A stretch of DNA of 64,000 nt from Streptomyces mobaraensis NBRC 13819 = DSM 40847 (GTDB taxonomy: Bacteria; Actinomycetota; Actinomycetes; Streptomycetales; Streptomycetaceae): positions 1,798,001-1,862,000 of the forward strand of contig NZ_CP072827.1 in the NCBI RefSeq assembly GCF_017916255.1, given 5' to 3'. A model generated the notes under the pieces. It was not told the origin of the DNA. It did no database searches and worked only from the letters and a program-made list of their open reading frames with translations. The first letter of the stretch is position 1, and each line of letters opens with the position of its first letter. Shown here in pieces: positions 24,574 to 32,669 of this stretch. A program made the position numbers and the translations under genes.

Positions 24574-25467
24574 ATGCCGCCCACCAGCCCCTTCGGCCGT
24601 ACGGTCTGCGCGATGGTGACCCCCTTCACCCCCGACGGCCGGCTCGACCTCGACGGCGCCCAGCGCCTGGCCGACCACCTCGTCGGCGCGGGCCGCTGCG
24701 ACGGGCTGGTCCTCAGCGGCACCACCGGCGAAGCGCCGACCACCACCGACGAGGAGAAGTCCGCCCTCATCCGCGCCGTCACCGAGGCGGTCGCCGGCCG
24801 CGCCCGGATCACGGCGGGCGTCGGCACCAACGACACCCGCCACACCGTCACCCTCGCCCGCGCGGCGGAGGCGGCCGGGGCCGACGCCGTACTCGTCGTC
24901 ACCCCGTACTACAGCCGGCCCCCGCAGGACGCCGTCGAAGAACACTTCCGGACCGTGGCCGACGCCGTCGGCGTCCCCGTCATGCTCTACGACATCCCCG
25001 GCCGCACCGGCACCCGCATCGAGGTGGACACCATGCTGCGGCTGGCCGAGCACCCGCGCGTCGAGGGCGTCAAGGACTGCGCCTACGACCTCCTCGGCAG
25101 CGCCAAGGTCATCGCCGCCACCGGGCTCGCGTACTACTCGGGCAGCGAGGAACTCAACCTGCCGCTGCGCTCGGTGGGGGCGGTGGGGTACGTCAGCACG
25201 GTGGCGAACGTCGCGGGGCCGCTGCTGGCGGCTTCCCTCGACGCGTTCGAGGCGGGGTCCGTGGAGGAGGCGACGAGGCTGAACGCGGCCGCGCTGCCGC
25301 TGATCGAGGCGATGATGGCGGGCGGGCTGCCGGGCACGGTGACGGCGAAGGCCCTGCTCGGCGCACTGGGCCTGCCGGGCGGGCCGGTTCGGGCGCCCTT
25401 GCGAGCGGCTTCGGAGGAGTGGGTGGAGCGGCTGCTGAAGGTGCACGGGGAGGCGGTGGGGCGCTGA
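24574..25467 (+). CDS. dapA: 4-hydroxy-tetrahydrodipicolinate synthase
   Basis: A 297-residue class I aldolase of the lysine/diaminopimelate pathway, condensing pyruvate with aspartate semialdehyde. The catalytic set is present: Thr50-Thr51 in GTTGE, Tyr139 in YDIPGRTG, and Schiff-base Lys167 in VEGVKD. ATG 24574 has GGAG nine bases upstream. It converges on dapD but is not in an operon with it. Related N-acetylneuraminate lyase-family enzymes are the alternative, but motif and length fit DapA. Confidence 0.93.
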   Translation: MPPTSPFGRTVCAMVTPFTPDGRLDLDGAQRLADHLVGAGRCDGLVLSGTTGEAPTTTDEEKSALIRAVTEAVAGRARITAGVGTNDTRHTVTLARAAEAAGADAVLVVTPYYSRPPQDAVEEHFRTVADAVGVPVMLYDIPGRTGTRIEVDTMLRLAEHPRVEGVKDCAYDLLGSAKVIAATGLAYYSGSEELNLPLRSVGAVGYVSTVANVAGPLLAASLDAFEAGSVEEATRLNAAALPLIEAMMAGGLPGTVTAKALLGALGLPGGPVRAPLRAASEEWVERLLKVHGEAVGR

Positions 25468-25476
25468 CGCGCTGTC

Positions 25477-25590
25477 CCTCAAGCGCCGGACGGGCTGAAT
25501 TCAGCCCGTCCGGCGCTTGAGGACAACCGCGCGGAGCGCGGTTTCGGGGGTGCGGGGGCGCAGCCCCCTGCAAGAAACGGAGAAAGGGCG
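25477..25590. repeat. Composite intergenic palindrome, copy 2
   Basis: A perfect 46-bp palindrome (25477-25522, centre GAATTC, arms starting CCTCAAGCGCCGG) lies between the convergent dapA and dapD. It is followed by CCGCGC-gga-GCGCGG, GGGGGC-gca-GCCCCC and the conserved end AAGAAACGGAGAAAGGGCGG. A bidirectional terminator function is likely. Confidence 0.9.
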
Positions 25591-25623
25591 GGACCGGGGC
25601 ACCGCCCGCCGCAGGCGCCCGTC

Positions 25624-26613
25624 TCAGTTGTGGCTGTGCAGCGCCTCGTTGAGCCCACCCCAGGTACTCTTGTAAGGACGAGCCTCCACGGCCCCAGTGG
25701 TCGAGTTCCGCCGGAACAGGATGTTGCTGGCGCCGGAAAGCTCCAGCGCCTTCACGATCTCCCCGTCCGGCAGAGTGACCCGAGTACCGGCGGTCACGTA
25801 CAGCCCGGCCTCGACGACGCACTCGTCACCGAGCGCGATCCCGATACCCGACTCCGCGCCGAGCAGGCAGTTCGCCCCCACGGAGATGATCTGCTTGCCG
25901 CCGCCGGACAGCGTCCCCATCGTGGACGCGCCGCCCCCGATGTCACTGCCGTCACCGACGACCACACCCGCGCTGATGCGTCCCTCCACCATGGAGGTGC
26001 CCAGCGTGCCGGCGTTGAAGTTGACGAAGCCCTCGTGCATGACGGTGGTGCCCTTGCCCAGGTGGGCGCCGAGGCGGACGCGGTCGGCGTCGCCGATGCG
26101 GACGCCGGACGGGACGACGTAGTCGGTCATGCGCGGGAACTTGTCGACGCTGGTGACCTGGAGGTGCAGGCCCTCGGCACGGGCGTTGAGGCGCACGGTC
26201 TCGATCTGGTCGACGGCGACCGGGCCGAGCGAGGTCCAGGCGACGTTGGCCAGCAGGCCGAACATGCCGTCCAGGTTCGCGCCGTGCGGCCGGATCAGCC
26301 GGGACGACAGCAGGTGCAGCCGCAGGTAGACGTCGTGCGCGTCGAGCGGCTTGTCGTCGAGCGAGGCGATGACCGTGCGGACCGCGACGACGGTGACGCC
26401 ACGGCGGGGGTCCGGGCCGACGGCCTTCAGGGCGGCCTCGCCCAGCAGCTCGGCGGCGCGCTCGGCGGTCAGCTCCTCGGTGCCGGCCTGGCCGGGCGCG
26501 TCGGCCAGCGCGGGGGCGGGGAACCAGGTGTCGAGGACGGTGCCGTCGGCGGCGATCGTGGCGAGGCCGGCGGCGGCGGCACCGGTGGTGAGGGGGACAG
26601 CAGCATCGGTCAT
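25624..26613 (-). CDS. dapD: 2,3,4,5-tetrahydropyridine-2,6-dicarboxylate N-succinyltransferase
   Basis: A 329-residue enzyme of the succinylase branch of lysine/DAP synthesis, using succinyl-CoA. It is the long actinobacterial type, with an N-terminal helical domain and a left-handed beta-helix of hexapeptide repeats ([86 protein letters not shown]). The tail [16 protein letters not shown] is typical of streptomycete DapD. It forms a single-gene unit facing dapA. Confidence 0.95.
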   Translation of the reverse strand: MTDAAVPLTTGAAAAGLATIAADGTVLDTWFPAPALADAPGQAGTEELTAERAAELLGEAALKAVGPDPRRGVTVVAVRTVIASLDDKPLDAHDVYLRLHLLSSRLIRPHGANLDGMFGLLANVAWTSLGPVAVDQIETVRLNARAEGLHLQVTSVDKFPRMTDYVVPSGVRIGDADRVRLGAHLGKGTTVMHEGFVNFNAGTLGTSMVEGRISAGVVVGDGSDIGGGASTMGTLSGGGKQIISVGANCLLGAESGIGIALGDECVVEAGLYVTAGTRVTLPDGEIVKALELSGASNILFRRNSTTGAVEARPYKSTWGGLNEALHSHN

Positions 26614-26683
26614 GTCCGAAAACCTAACCGGAGGGGCACGCTCAAGGCGAACCGGACTCCCGCACCCCGGTGGCGGGCGCGGC

Positions 26684-27223
26684 TCACCCCACCAGCCGCG
26701 CCACCGCCTCCCGCACCTCCGCCCGGTCGAAGGGCCGCCCGGTCACCAGGCACTGGAGCAGCAGCCCGTCGAGCAGCGCGGCGAGGGCGCGGGCCGTGGC
26801 GGCGTCGGGCGTGCGGCGGCCGAGGACGGCGGCCATCTCCTCGACGCTCTCGGCGGCGACCGGACGGACGGCCGGACGGCGCAGGGCGGCGGCGTACAGC
26901 TCGTACTCCAGCTCCAGCCGCGAGCGGTCCCCGGCCGGCGCGTCCACGACGAGGTCGGCGACGGCGTCCGCGAGCGGCGCGTCCGGGGACAGGTCGCGCT
27001 CCCAGGCGGCGAAGTCGTCCAGCCACTTCCGGGCGGTCCGGCGCACGGCCTCGACGAGCAGGTCGTCGAGGGTGGCGAAGTGGTACGTCGTGGAGCCCAG
27101 CGGGACGTCCGCCTCGGCGGCGACCGCCCGGTGGCTGAGCGCGCCGAGGCCGCGGGCGGCGACGACGCGGACGGCGGCCTCGACGATGCGGTCGCGGCGG
27201 TCGGGGTCGTAGCGGCGGGGCAT
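26684..27223 (-). CDS. TetR-family repressor of the adjacent SMR pump
   Basis: A 179-residue TetR regulator: [48 protein letters not shown] forms the helix-turn-helix (about residues 14-60), followed by an all-helical ligand-binding domain ending [15 protein letters not shown]. Its ATG overlaps the TGA of the SMR pump gene (TGATG), so it is the second gene of the operon. Twin operator-like sites before that operon are its likely binding sites, giving autoregulated efflux induced by the pump substrate. Confidence 0.92.
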   Translation of the reverse strand: MPRRYDPDRRDRIVEAAVRVVAARGLGALSHRAVAAEADVPLGSTTYHFATLDDLLVEAVRRTARKWLDDFAAWERDLSPDAPLADAVADLVVDAPAGDRSRLELEYELYAAALRRPAVRPVAAESVEEMAAVLGRRTPDAATARALAALLDGLLLQCLVTGRPFDRAEVREAVARLVG

Positions 27224-27546
27224 CAGTGGGAGGCCCCGCCGAGGTTGAGGACGACGACGCCCGCGATCACCAGCAGGATCCCGCCGATCCGCGCCGCGTT
27301 GACCGCCTCGCCCAGGAAGAACATGCCGATCGCTGCCACGACCGCCGTCCCCGCGCCGGACCAGATGGCGTAGGCCGTGCCGACGTCCATGGTCTTGAGC
27401 GTGCGAGCGAGGAGGAGGAAGGCGAGGAGGTAGCCGACCGCCGTCCCGAGCGAGGGCCAGAGCTTGCTGAAGCCGTCACTGAACTTCATGCAGGTGGTGG
27501 CGGCGATCTCGGACGCGATGGCACCCGCGAGGGTCAGGTACACCAT
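27223..27546 (-). CDS. Small multidrug resistance (SMR/EmrE-like) efflux protein
   Basis: A 107-residue, four-helix membrane protein: MVYLTLAGAIASEIAATTCMK carries the conserved Glu14 in helix 1 used for proton/drug coupling. Helix 2 is LWPSLGTAVGYLLAFLLLA, helix 3 contains VGTAYAIWSGAGTAVVAAIG, and helix 4 is IGGILLVIAGVVVLNL. Length and the AYAIW-G motif are classic SMR. It functions as a dimer exporting cationic toxic compounds such as quaternary amines. ATG 27546 lies seven bases after TACCCT on its strand. A GTG further upstream is less likely because it overlaps the operator. Confidence 0.93.
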   Translation of the reverse strand: MVYLTLAGAIASEIAATTCMKFSDGFSKLWPSLGTAVGYLLAFLLLARTLKTMDVGTAYAIWSGAGTAVVAAIGMFFLGEAVNAARIGGILLVIAGVVVLNLGGASH

Positions 27547-27585
27547 GTGTACGAGGGTACACAACGGTGTGTACGGGCGTACGCA
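27546..27585. promoter_or_regulatory. Tandem TetR operator before the SMR-TetR operon
   Basis: Site 1 (27546-27563) is TGTGTAC-gagg-GTACACA, a perfect 7-4-7 dyad covering the start codon and the -10 box TACCCT. Site 2 (27568-27585) is TGTGTAC-gggc-GTACGCA, with one mismatch. Centres are 22 bp apart, about two helical turns, as expected for cooperative binding of two repressor dimers on one face. Confidence 0.75.
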
Positions 27586-27619
27586 ACGTGGGGTGGGGGG
27601 CGGTGAGGTGGCCCCGGTC

Positions 27620-27820
27620 CCGCCCCTTCCCGTTTCTTGCAGGGGCTGCGCCCCCGCACCCCCGAAACCGCGCTCCGCGCGGTTGTCCTCAAACGCCGGA
27701 CGGGCTGAATCGTGCGCCCGGACGCGAAATCAAGCCCGTCCGGCGTTTGAGGACGAGCGGCGAAGCCGCGACAAGGGGGCGCGGGGGCCGGCCCCCGCAA
27801 GAAACGGTGAAAGGGCGGGA
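27620..27820. repeat. Composite intergenic palindrome, copy 3 (double-sided)
   Basis: Arms 27685-27706 and 27733-27754 match perfectly over 22 bp (GTCCTCAAACGCCGGACGGG...) with a 26-bp loop. Both sides carry the accessory modules: the left has GCAGGGGCTGCGCCCCCGC and CCGCGCTCCGCGCGG, the right GAGCGGCGAAGCCGC and a GGGGGCCGGCCCCC hairpin, then AAGAAACGG. Unlike the other copies it lies between divergent genes (SMR pump and subtilisin), so it is not simply a terminator. It occupies most of this 320-bp gap. Confidence 0.85.
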
Positions 27821-27884
27821 CAGGGGCAGGCCAAACGGCCCACGCCCGATCGCCCCCCGCCACCCCTCCCCCTATCCAGGGGAC

Positions 27885-29111
27885 ATGAGACCCCCTCACC
27901 ACCTCCGCCGCCTCCTCCCCCTCACCCTGCTGGCACCCCTCACCCTGGCCCCGACCGACCCCACCCCCGCCCCCGCGGCGCCCCGCGCCGCACTGCACCG
28001 CACCGACGGACGCGCCGTCCCCGGCCACTACATCGTCACCCTCCGCCAAGGCACCAGCCCGCGCGCGCTGACCACCCGGCTGGGCGTCACGCCGGACACC
28101 GTCTACCAGCACGCCCTCCTCGGCTTCGCCGCCCCGCTCACCCCCGGGCAGTTGGACGCCGTCCGCCGCTCCCCGGACGTGCGGTCCGTCGAGGAGGACG
28201 CGGTGCTCCGCCAGTCCTCGGTCCCCGTCCGGCCCTCGACACCCGTCCGCGACTCCGCCGGCCCGGCCGCCTCCTGGGGCCTGGACCGCGTCGACCAGCG
28301 GCGGCTCCCCCTCGACGGCCGCTTCGCGGTCACCGGCACCGGCGCGGGCGTGACCGCGTACGTCGTCGACACGGGCATCGACTACCGGCACCCCGAGTTC
28401 GGCGGGCGCGCCCGCGAGGGCGTCGACCTGGTCGACCCGAACGGCCACGGCTCCGACTGCCTGACCGGCTCCGGGCACGGCACCCACGTGGCCGGGATCA
28501 TCGGCGGCGGGGAGCACGGCATCGCCCGGAAGGTGACGCTGGTCAGCGTGCGGGTGCTGGACTGCGAGGGCACGACCTCGGCCTCCCGTTTCGTGGCCGG
28601 CCTGGACTGGGTCGCCCAGCACGCCGGGCCGGCCTCCGTACTGAACGCCTCGCTCAACGGCCCGTACTCGGCGGCGACGAACGCCTCGGTGGCCGCGGTC
28701 GCCGACCGCGGCGTGCCGCCCGTCGTCTCGGCGGGCAACGCGCAGCCCTCGACCGCGGCCACCGACGCCTGCGCCAACTCGCCGGGCAGCGCGCCGGGAG
28801 CGGTGGTCGTCGGGGCGACGGACCGCGACGACCGGATGACGTCGTTCAGCGACTGGGGATCCTGCCTGCGGCTCCTCGCCCCGGGCCTGGACATCGTCTC
28901 GGCCCGCGCCGGCGGCGGCACCGCGACGAAGAGCGGCACCTCGCAGGCGGCGCCGCACGTCACCGGGGTGGCCGCGCTGTACAAGGCGGCGCACCCGGAC
29001 GCGTCGGTGCGGACGGTGACCGAGTGGCTGGAGAAACAGGCCACCCAGGGGGTCCTGAGCGGACTCCGCGAGCGGACGCCGGACCGGCTGCTGAACACGG
29101 GCGGTCTCTGA
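27885..29111 (+). CDS. Secreted subtilisin-like S8 serine protease
   Basis: A 408-residue prepro-enzyme. The signal peptide (RRLLPLTLLAPLTLAP) is followed by an I9-type propeptide (VPGHYIVTLRQGTSPRAL to VRSVEEDAVL, about residues 45-110). The catalytic triad is visible: Asp162 (VVDTGID), His198 (GHGTHVAG) and Ser353 (SGTSQAAPHVTG), with oxyanion-hole Asn285 (SAGN). GTSQA in place of the usual GTSMA is a mild variation. Length and layout match aqualysin/proteinase K-type exoproteases. It probably scavenges extracellular protein. ATG 27885 has AGGGGA just upstream. Confidence 0.93.
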   Translation: MRPPHHLRRLLPLTLLAPLTLAPTDPTPAPAAPRAALHRTDGRAVPGHYIVTLRQGTSPRALTTRLGVTPDTVYQHALLGFAAPLTPGQLDAVRRSPDVRSVEEDAVLRQSSVPVRPSTPVRDSAGPAASWGLDRVDQRRLPLDGRFAVTGTGAGVTAYVVDTGIDYRHPEFGGRAREGVDLVDPNGHGSDCLTGSGHGTHVAGIIGGGEHGIARKVTLVSVRVLDCEGTTSASRFVAGLDWVAQHAGPASVLNASLNGPYSAATNASVAAVADRGVPPVVSAGNAQPSTAATDACANSPGSAPGAVVVGATDRDDRMTSFSDWGSCLRLLAPGLDIVSARAGGGTATKSGTSQAAPHVTGVAALYKAAHPDASVRTVTEWLEKQATQGVLSGLRERTPDRLLNTGGL

Positions 29112-29154
29112 CGAAGGCGCCGCGCCACCAGCCCCTGCTTGACCAAACCAATAC

Positions 29155-29200
29155 TTGCTCACCCAAGCAAACCCTCGCTACCTTTTGCTCATGCGAGCAA
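29155..29200 (+). promoter_or_regulatory. Promoter with two 16-bp operators before a TetR-led operon
   Basis: TTGCTC (29155-29160), an 18-bp spacer and TACCTT (29179-29184), then six bases to the ATG at 29191. Two near-identical dyads overlap it: TTGCTCACCCAAGCAA (29155-29170, over the -35) and TTGCTCATGCGAGCAA (29185-29200, over the start). They share 13 of 16 positions and start 30 bp apart, about three helical turns. The arrangement strongly suggests autorepression by the TetR protein encoded immediately downstream. Confidence 0.7.
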
Positions 29201-29835
29201 AGAACAGCGGAAGCAAGCAAGGTGCCGCCCCGGCCGCCGACCGGACGTTCACGGAGGCCGCCAGAAGGGCGCAGATCGTCGACGCTGCGATCGAGGTCAT
29301 CGCCGAAGTGGGCTACGCCAAGGCGTCGTTCTCCCGGATCGCCCGGCAGGCCGGGCTGAGCAGCACCGGAATGATCTCGTACCACTTCGCCGGCAAGGAC
29401 GACCTGATGCGCGAGGTCGTGGCCGAGGTGATGCGGGTCGCGGACGCATACATGCGACCCAGGATCGAGGCGCACGCGACCGCCCCCGAGCGACTCCGGG
29501 CGCACATCGAGTCCAACCTCGCGCTGCTGGACGTCTACCCGAAGCACCTGCACGCGATGGTGGAGGTGCTCACCGGCGTCCGGGGCGAGAGCCCGTCGGC
29601 GCGGGAGTTCACCGCCGCCACGGACGCGATGCTGGACACCCTGATCAACGCCGTCCGCACGGCCCAGGAAGCCGGGGAGTTCGGCGAGTTCGACCCGGCG
29701 ACCATGGTGTACGCGCTCCGCGGCGCGATCGACGCGCTCGTGATGCGCGCCGCCCACGACCCGGACTTCGACGCCGCGGCCCACGGCCGCCGACTCGCCG
29801 ACCTCTTCGACCGCGCGACCAGGAGGACCCCGTGA
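29191..29835 (+). CDS. TetR-family regulator heading a three-gene operon
   Basis: A 214-residue TetR protein. A short basic arm is followed by AQIVDAAIEVIAEVGYAKASFSRIARQAGLSSTGMISYHFAGKDDL (helix-turn-helix, about residues 30-75) and a helical effector domain with VYPKHLHAMVEVLTGVRGESPSAREF. ATG 29191 appears leaderless and is preferred over an upstream in-frame start at 29155, which would lie in the promoter. The stop overlaps the next gene (GTGA). Its operon partners, a membrane protein and a flavin monooxygenase, are likely targets through the twin operator. Confidence 0.92.
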   Translation: MRAKNSGSKQGAAPAADRTFTEAARRAQIVDAAIEVIAEVGYAKASFSRIARQAGLSSTGMISYHFAGKDDLMREVVAEVMRVADAYMRPRIEAHATAPERLRAHIESNLALLDVYPKHLHAMVEVLTGVRGESPSAREFTAATDAMLDTLINAVRTAQEAGEFGEFDPATMVYALRGAIDALVMRAAHDPDFDAAAHGRRLADLFDRATRRTP

Positions 29836-30503
29836 CCGCCGAACCCATGACCGTCCCCGCCCCGCCGCCCACCGAGCGGCAGAAGACCGCCGCCCTGCGC
29901 AGGCTCATCGTCCTCCAGCTCCTCTTCGAACTCGCCCTCCCCCTCGGCGCGTTCTACGGCCTCCAGGCGGCGGGCGCGAGCCAGTGGACCGCGCTGGCGG
30001 CGGGCAGCCTGCTCGCCGTGCCCTGGCTCGTCCACGGGATGGTCCGGCGCCGACGGGTGGACGCCATGGGGCTGTTCGCCCTCTGCCTGATGCTGCTGGG
30101 TGCCCTGATGTCCATGGTGACCGGCAACCCGCGCGTCCTGCTGGTGCGCGACAGCTGGATCTTCGGCCTCATCGGCCTGTGGATCCTGGGCACTCTGGCG
30201 ACCCGCCGCCCGTTCGTCATGTACCTGGGCCAGACGGTCGTCACCGCCAAGCTGGGCGAGGCGGGTTGGCGCGCCTGGGCCTCCCGCTGGGACACCGAGC
30301 CGGTGTTCCGCCGCGACGTACGGGTGCTCACCGCCGTCTGGGGCGCGGTGTTCACGCTGGACGCCGTGGTCCGGGTGGTCCTGGCCCTGACGCTGCCGGT
30401 GGGTTCCGTCCCCCTGGTGAGCACGGTGCAGTGGCTGGTCGTCCTGGCCGGTCTGCTCCTCTTCCACAACGTCTACGTCACCCGGCGCGGACTGAAGGCC
30501 TGA
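29832..30503 (+). CDS. VC0807-like integral membrane protein
   Basis: A 223-residue protein with about six hydrophobic segments. The N-terminal LRRLIVLQLLFELALPLGAFYGLQAAG, then RRRVDAMGLFALCLMLLGALMSMVTGNPRVLLVRDSWIFGLIGLWILG, match a family annotated from memory as VC0807. Its function is not established. GTG 29832 overlaps the stop of the TetR gene. A C-terminal part with W-x-AWASRWDTEPVFRRD looks cytoplasmic. It is probably co-regulated with the monooxygenase 16 bases downstream. Confidence 0.75.
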   Translation: MTAEPMTVPAPPPTERQKTAALRRLIVLQLLFELALPLGAFYGLQAAGASQWTALAAGSLLAVPWLVHGMVRRRRVDAMGLFALCLMLLGALMSMVTGNPRVLLVRDSWIFGLIGLWILGTLATRRPFVMYLGQTVVTAKLGEAGWRAWASRWDTEPVFRRDVRVLTAVWGAVFTLDAVVRVVLALTLPVGSVPLVSTVQWLVVLAGLLLFHNVYVTRRGLKA

Positions 30504-30519
30504 GACCGGAGGTACCGTC

Positions 30520-31950
30520 GTGGACCCTGATGTGATCGATGTGATCGTCGTCGGAGCCGGCCCCACCGGCCTGACGCTCGCCAACGAACTCGGCCTGGCA
30601 GGCGTCAGGACCGTCGTCCTGGAACGCACCCTCGAACGCGGCGGCCAGTCCCGCGCGCTCAACCTCCAACCCCGCACCGCCGAAGTCCTGGATCTGCGCG
30701 GCTGGTTGGAGCCCATCGCCGAACAGGCCCTCACCACCCTGCCGCGCGGCCACTTCGCGGGCATCCCCCTGGACTACTCGGTCTTCGACACCCGCTTCCC
30801 CTACCAGGTGGGCATCCCGCAGGCCCGCGTCGAACGGTTCCTGGAGGACCACCTCGCCTCGTACGGCATCCCCGTGCTCCGCGGCCACGAACTCACCGGC
30901 TTCGTCCAGGACGCGGACGGCGTGACCGCCACCGTCGCCGGCCCGGACGGCACCACCACCCTGCGCGCCGCCTACCTCGTGGGGGCGGACGGCGGACGCA
31001 GCCGGGTGCGCCGCGAACTCGGCGTCGGCTTCCCCGGGCGCGACGGACGGATCTCCATGGTCGTCGCGGACATCGTGCCGGAGCCCCACGAGGCCCTGCC
31101 GACCGAGTGGCGCCTGCCCGTGTTCGACGTACGGGAAGGCCCCTTCCTGATGCCGCTCGGCGACGGCGTCCACCGCTTCCTCTTCGGCGCCCCGGACCAG
31201 ACCGTCGCCCGCGACGCCCCGGTCACCGCCGACGAGATCCGCACCGCCCTCACCACCGGCCCCGCACCGCACTTCACCCTCCGCGAGGTCCGCTGGGCCT
31301 CCCGCTTCACCGACGCCACCCGGCAGGCGGAACGGTACGCGGCCGGCCGGGTGCTGCTGGCCGGCGACGCGGCCCACATCCACTTCCCGGCGGGCGGCCA
31401 GGGCCTCAACCTCGGCGTGCAGGACGCCTTCAACCTGGGCTGGAAGCTCGCCGCCACCGTCCACGGCCACGCCCCACGCGGCCTCCTGGACACGTACCAC
31501 ACCGAACGCCACCCGGTCGGGGCGGCGGTCCTGGAGAACACCCGGGCCCAGGTCGTCCTCCTGCACCCCGACGACGACGTACGCGTCCTGCGCTCGCTGG
31601 TCTCCGACCTCCTGACGGAACCGGCCGCCAACCGCCGCATCGCCGGCATGATCTCCGGCCTGGACATCCGCTACCCCATGCCCCCCGACACCCCCACCCA
31701 CCCCCTCCTGGGCACCCGCCACCCCGTCCCCCACCTCCACGACGCCCGCGGCCTCCTCCTCACCCCCTCCTCGGACCTGACCACCCTCCTCACCCCCTGG
31801 TCCGACCGAGTCGACCACACCATCACCCCGCCCACCTCCGGCACCGACGCCCTCCTCCTCCGCCCGGACGGCCACGTCTGCTGGGCGGGCACATCGACGG
31901 GGGACGGCCTGGAAGCGGCCCTGGAACACTGGTTCGGCCCCGCCTCCTGA
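30520..31950 (+). CDS. FAD-dependent aromatic monooxygenase (PheA/TfdB type)
   Basis: A 476-residue group A flavin hydroxylase with VIVVGAGPTGLTLANELGLAG (FAD), SRALNLQPRTAEVLDLRGW, VGADGGRSRVRRELG (DG motif) and GDAAHIHFPAGGQGLNLGVQDAFNLGWKL (FAD/substrate), plus a short C-terminal thioredoxin-like remnant (DALLLRPDGHVCWAG). This group hydroxylates phenols, polyketides or rifamycins. GTG 30520 follows GGAGG. As part of a TetR-controlled operon it may inactivate an aromatic compound sensed by the regulator. Confidence 0.9.
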   Translation: MDPDVIDVIVVGAGPTGLTLANELGLAGVRTVVLERTLERGGQSRALNLQPRTAEVLDLRGWLEPIAEQALTTLPRGHFAGIPLDYSVFDTRFPYQVGIPQARVERFLEDHLASYGIPVLRGHELTGFVQDADGVTATVAGPDGTTTLRAAYLVGADGGRSRVRRELGVGFPGRDGRISMVVADIVPEPHEALPTEWRLPVFDVREGPFLMPLGDGVHRFLFGAPDQTVARDAPVTADEIRTALTTGPAPHFTLREVRWASRFTDATRQAERYAAGRVLLAGDAAHIHFPAGGQGLNLGVQDAFNLGWKLAATVHGHAPRGLLDTYHTERHPVGAAVLENTRAQVVLLHPDDDVRVLRSLVSDLLTEPAANRRIAGMISGLDIRYPMPPDTPTHPLLGTRHPVPHLHDARGLLLTPSSDLTTLLTPWSDRVDHTITPPTSGTDALLLRPDGHVCWAGTSTGDGLEAALEHWFGPAS

Positions 31951-31960
31951 CGGGCCCCGA

Positions 31961-32482
31961 TCAGCCTCCGGCGCGCCGCAGCACCGTGGACGGACAGTTG
32001 TCCGGGTCCGTGCTCTTGAACAGCACCCGCTCGTCCCCGTCCCGGCCGACGACGAGCGTCCTCAGCGGCCGACGATGCAACGGAGCATCCTCAAAGGACA
32101 GTTGGACCCGCATCTCCTGGACACCGGAGTCTTGGGAGAGGCTCCACGTCCCCGCAGCGTCGAACGTCTTCTCCTTCCGGTAGGCCGGGGACCACTCGTA
32201 CGGCCAACGGTCCACGGAGAACGTCCCCCGGCCCGTGCCCGCCTCGTACCGAAGACGCACACTCATCCCGTCCGGCCCCTCGTACTTTCCCGCCACATCC
32301 GCCTCCGAAGCCCTGGCAACCGCTTCCGGACACCCCCGCCCGTCCCAGCTCAACCAGGCGAACCCGAGAAGCCCGACGAAGGTCAGGACAGCCACCACCA
32401 ACCCGGTGACCGGGAACCGGCCCACCGGCAGGATCGGCGACTTCGGCAGTCCGCTCCGCCACCGATCATCCTTCGCCCTCAT
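31961..32482 (-). CDS. Membrane-anchored protein of unknown function
   Basis: A 173-residue protein with a short cytoplasmic N-terminus, one hydrophobic segment (VTGLVVAVLTFVGLLGFAWLS, about residues 25-45) and an extracytoplasmic domain rich in aromatic and charged residues (SVRLRYEAGTGRGTFSVDRW, AGTWSLSQDSG). Two cysteines (residue ~51 and CPSTVL near the C-terminus) may pair. The pattern resembles small lipocalin-like or beta-sandwich exported domains, but I do not recognise a family. It converges on the preceding monooxygenase with about 10 bases between stops. Confidence 0.68.
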   Translation of the reverse strand: MRAKDDRWRSGLPKSPILPVGRFPVTGLVVAVLTFVGLLGFAWLSWDGRGCPEAVARASEADVAGKYEGPDGMSVRLRYEAGTGRGTFSVDRWPYEWSPAYRKEKTFDAAGTWSLSQDSGVQEMRVQLSFEDAPLHRRPLRTLVVGRDGDERVLFKSTDPDNCPSTVLRRAGG

Positions 32483-32627
32483 ACCTCCCCTTCAACTCCA
32501 AGATCGCCGAATGTCCGCCGAGGCTACATCGCACCCCAGTTCGCCTATAGAGAGCCCCTGGCGAGTCGGTCAGCGTGACGGAAAAGCGTCGTTGCGGCCG
32601 GTGAGGCGAGCTAACATCAGCTCGCGA

Positions 32628-32643
32628 TCGAACACGCGTTCGC
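32628..32643. promoter_or_regulatory. LexA (SOS) box-like site
   Basis: TCGAAC-acgc-GTTCGC matches the actinobacterial LexA consensus TCGAAC-N4-GTTCGA at 11 of 12 fixed positions. It lies 27 bases before the ATG of a small secreted protein, where a repressor would act. Confidence 0.6.
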
Positions 32644-32669
32644 ATCTTCCAAGGGGGGAAGGAATTTCC

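Noticed and set aside
24574..26613. dapA and dapD as one lysine operon
   Set aside because: They are on opposite strands, converging on a long palindrome, so they cannot be co-transcribed.
8684..31950. Possible natural-product biosynthetic cluster from the monooxygenases, exporters and regulators
   Set aside because: The oxygenases are scattered among unrelated units and there is no synthase, NRPS, terpene cyclase or RiPP gene nearby.
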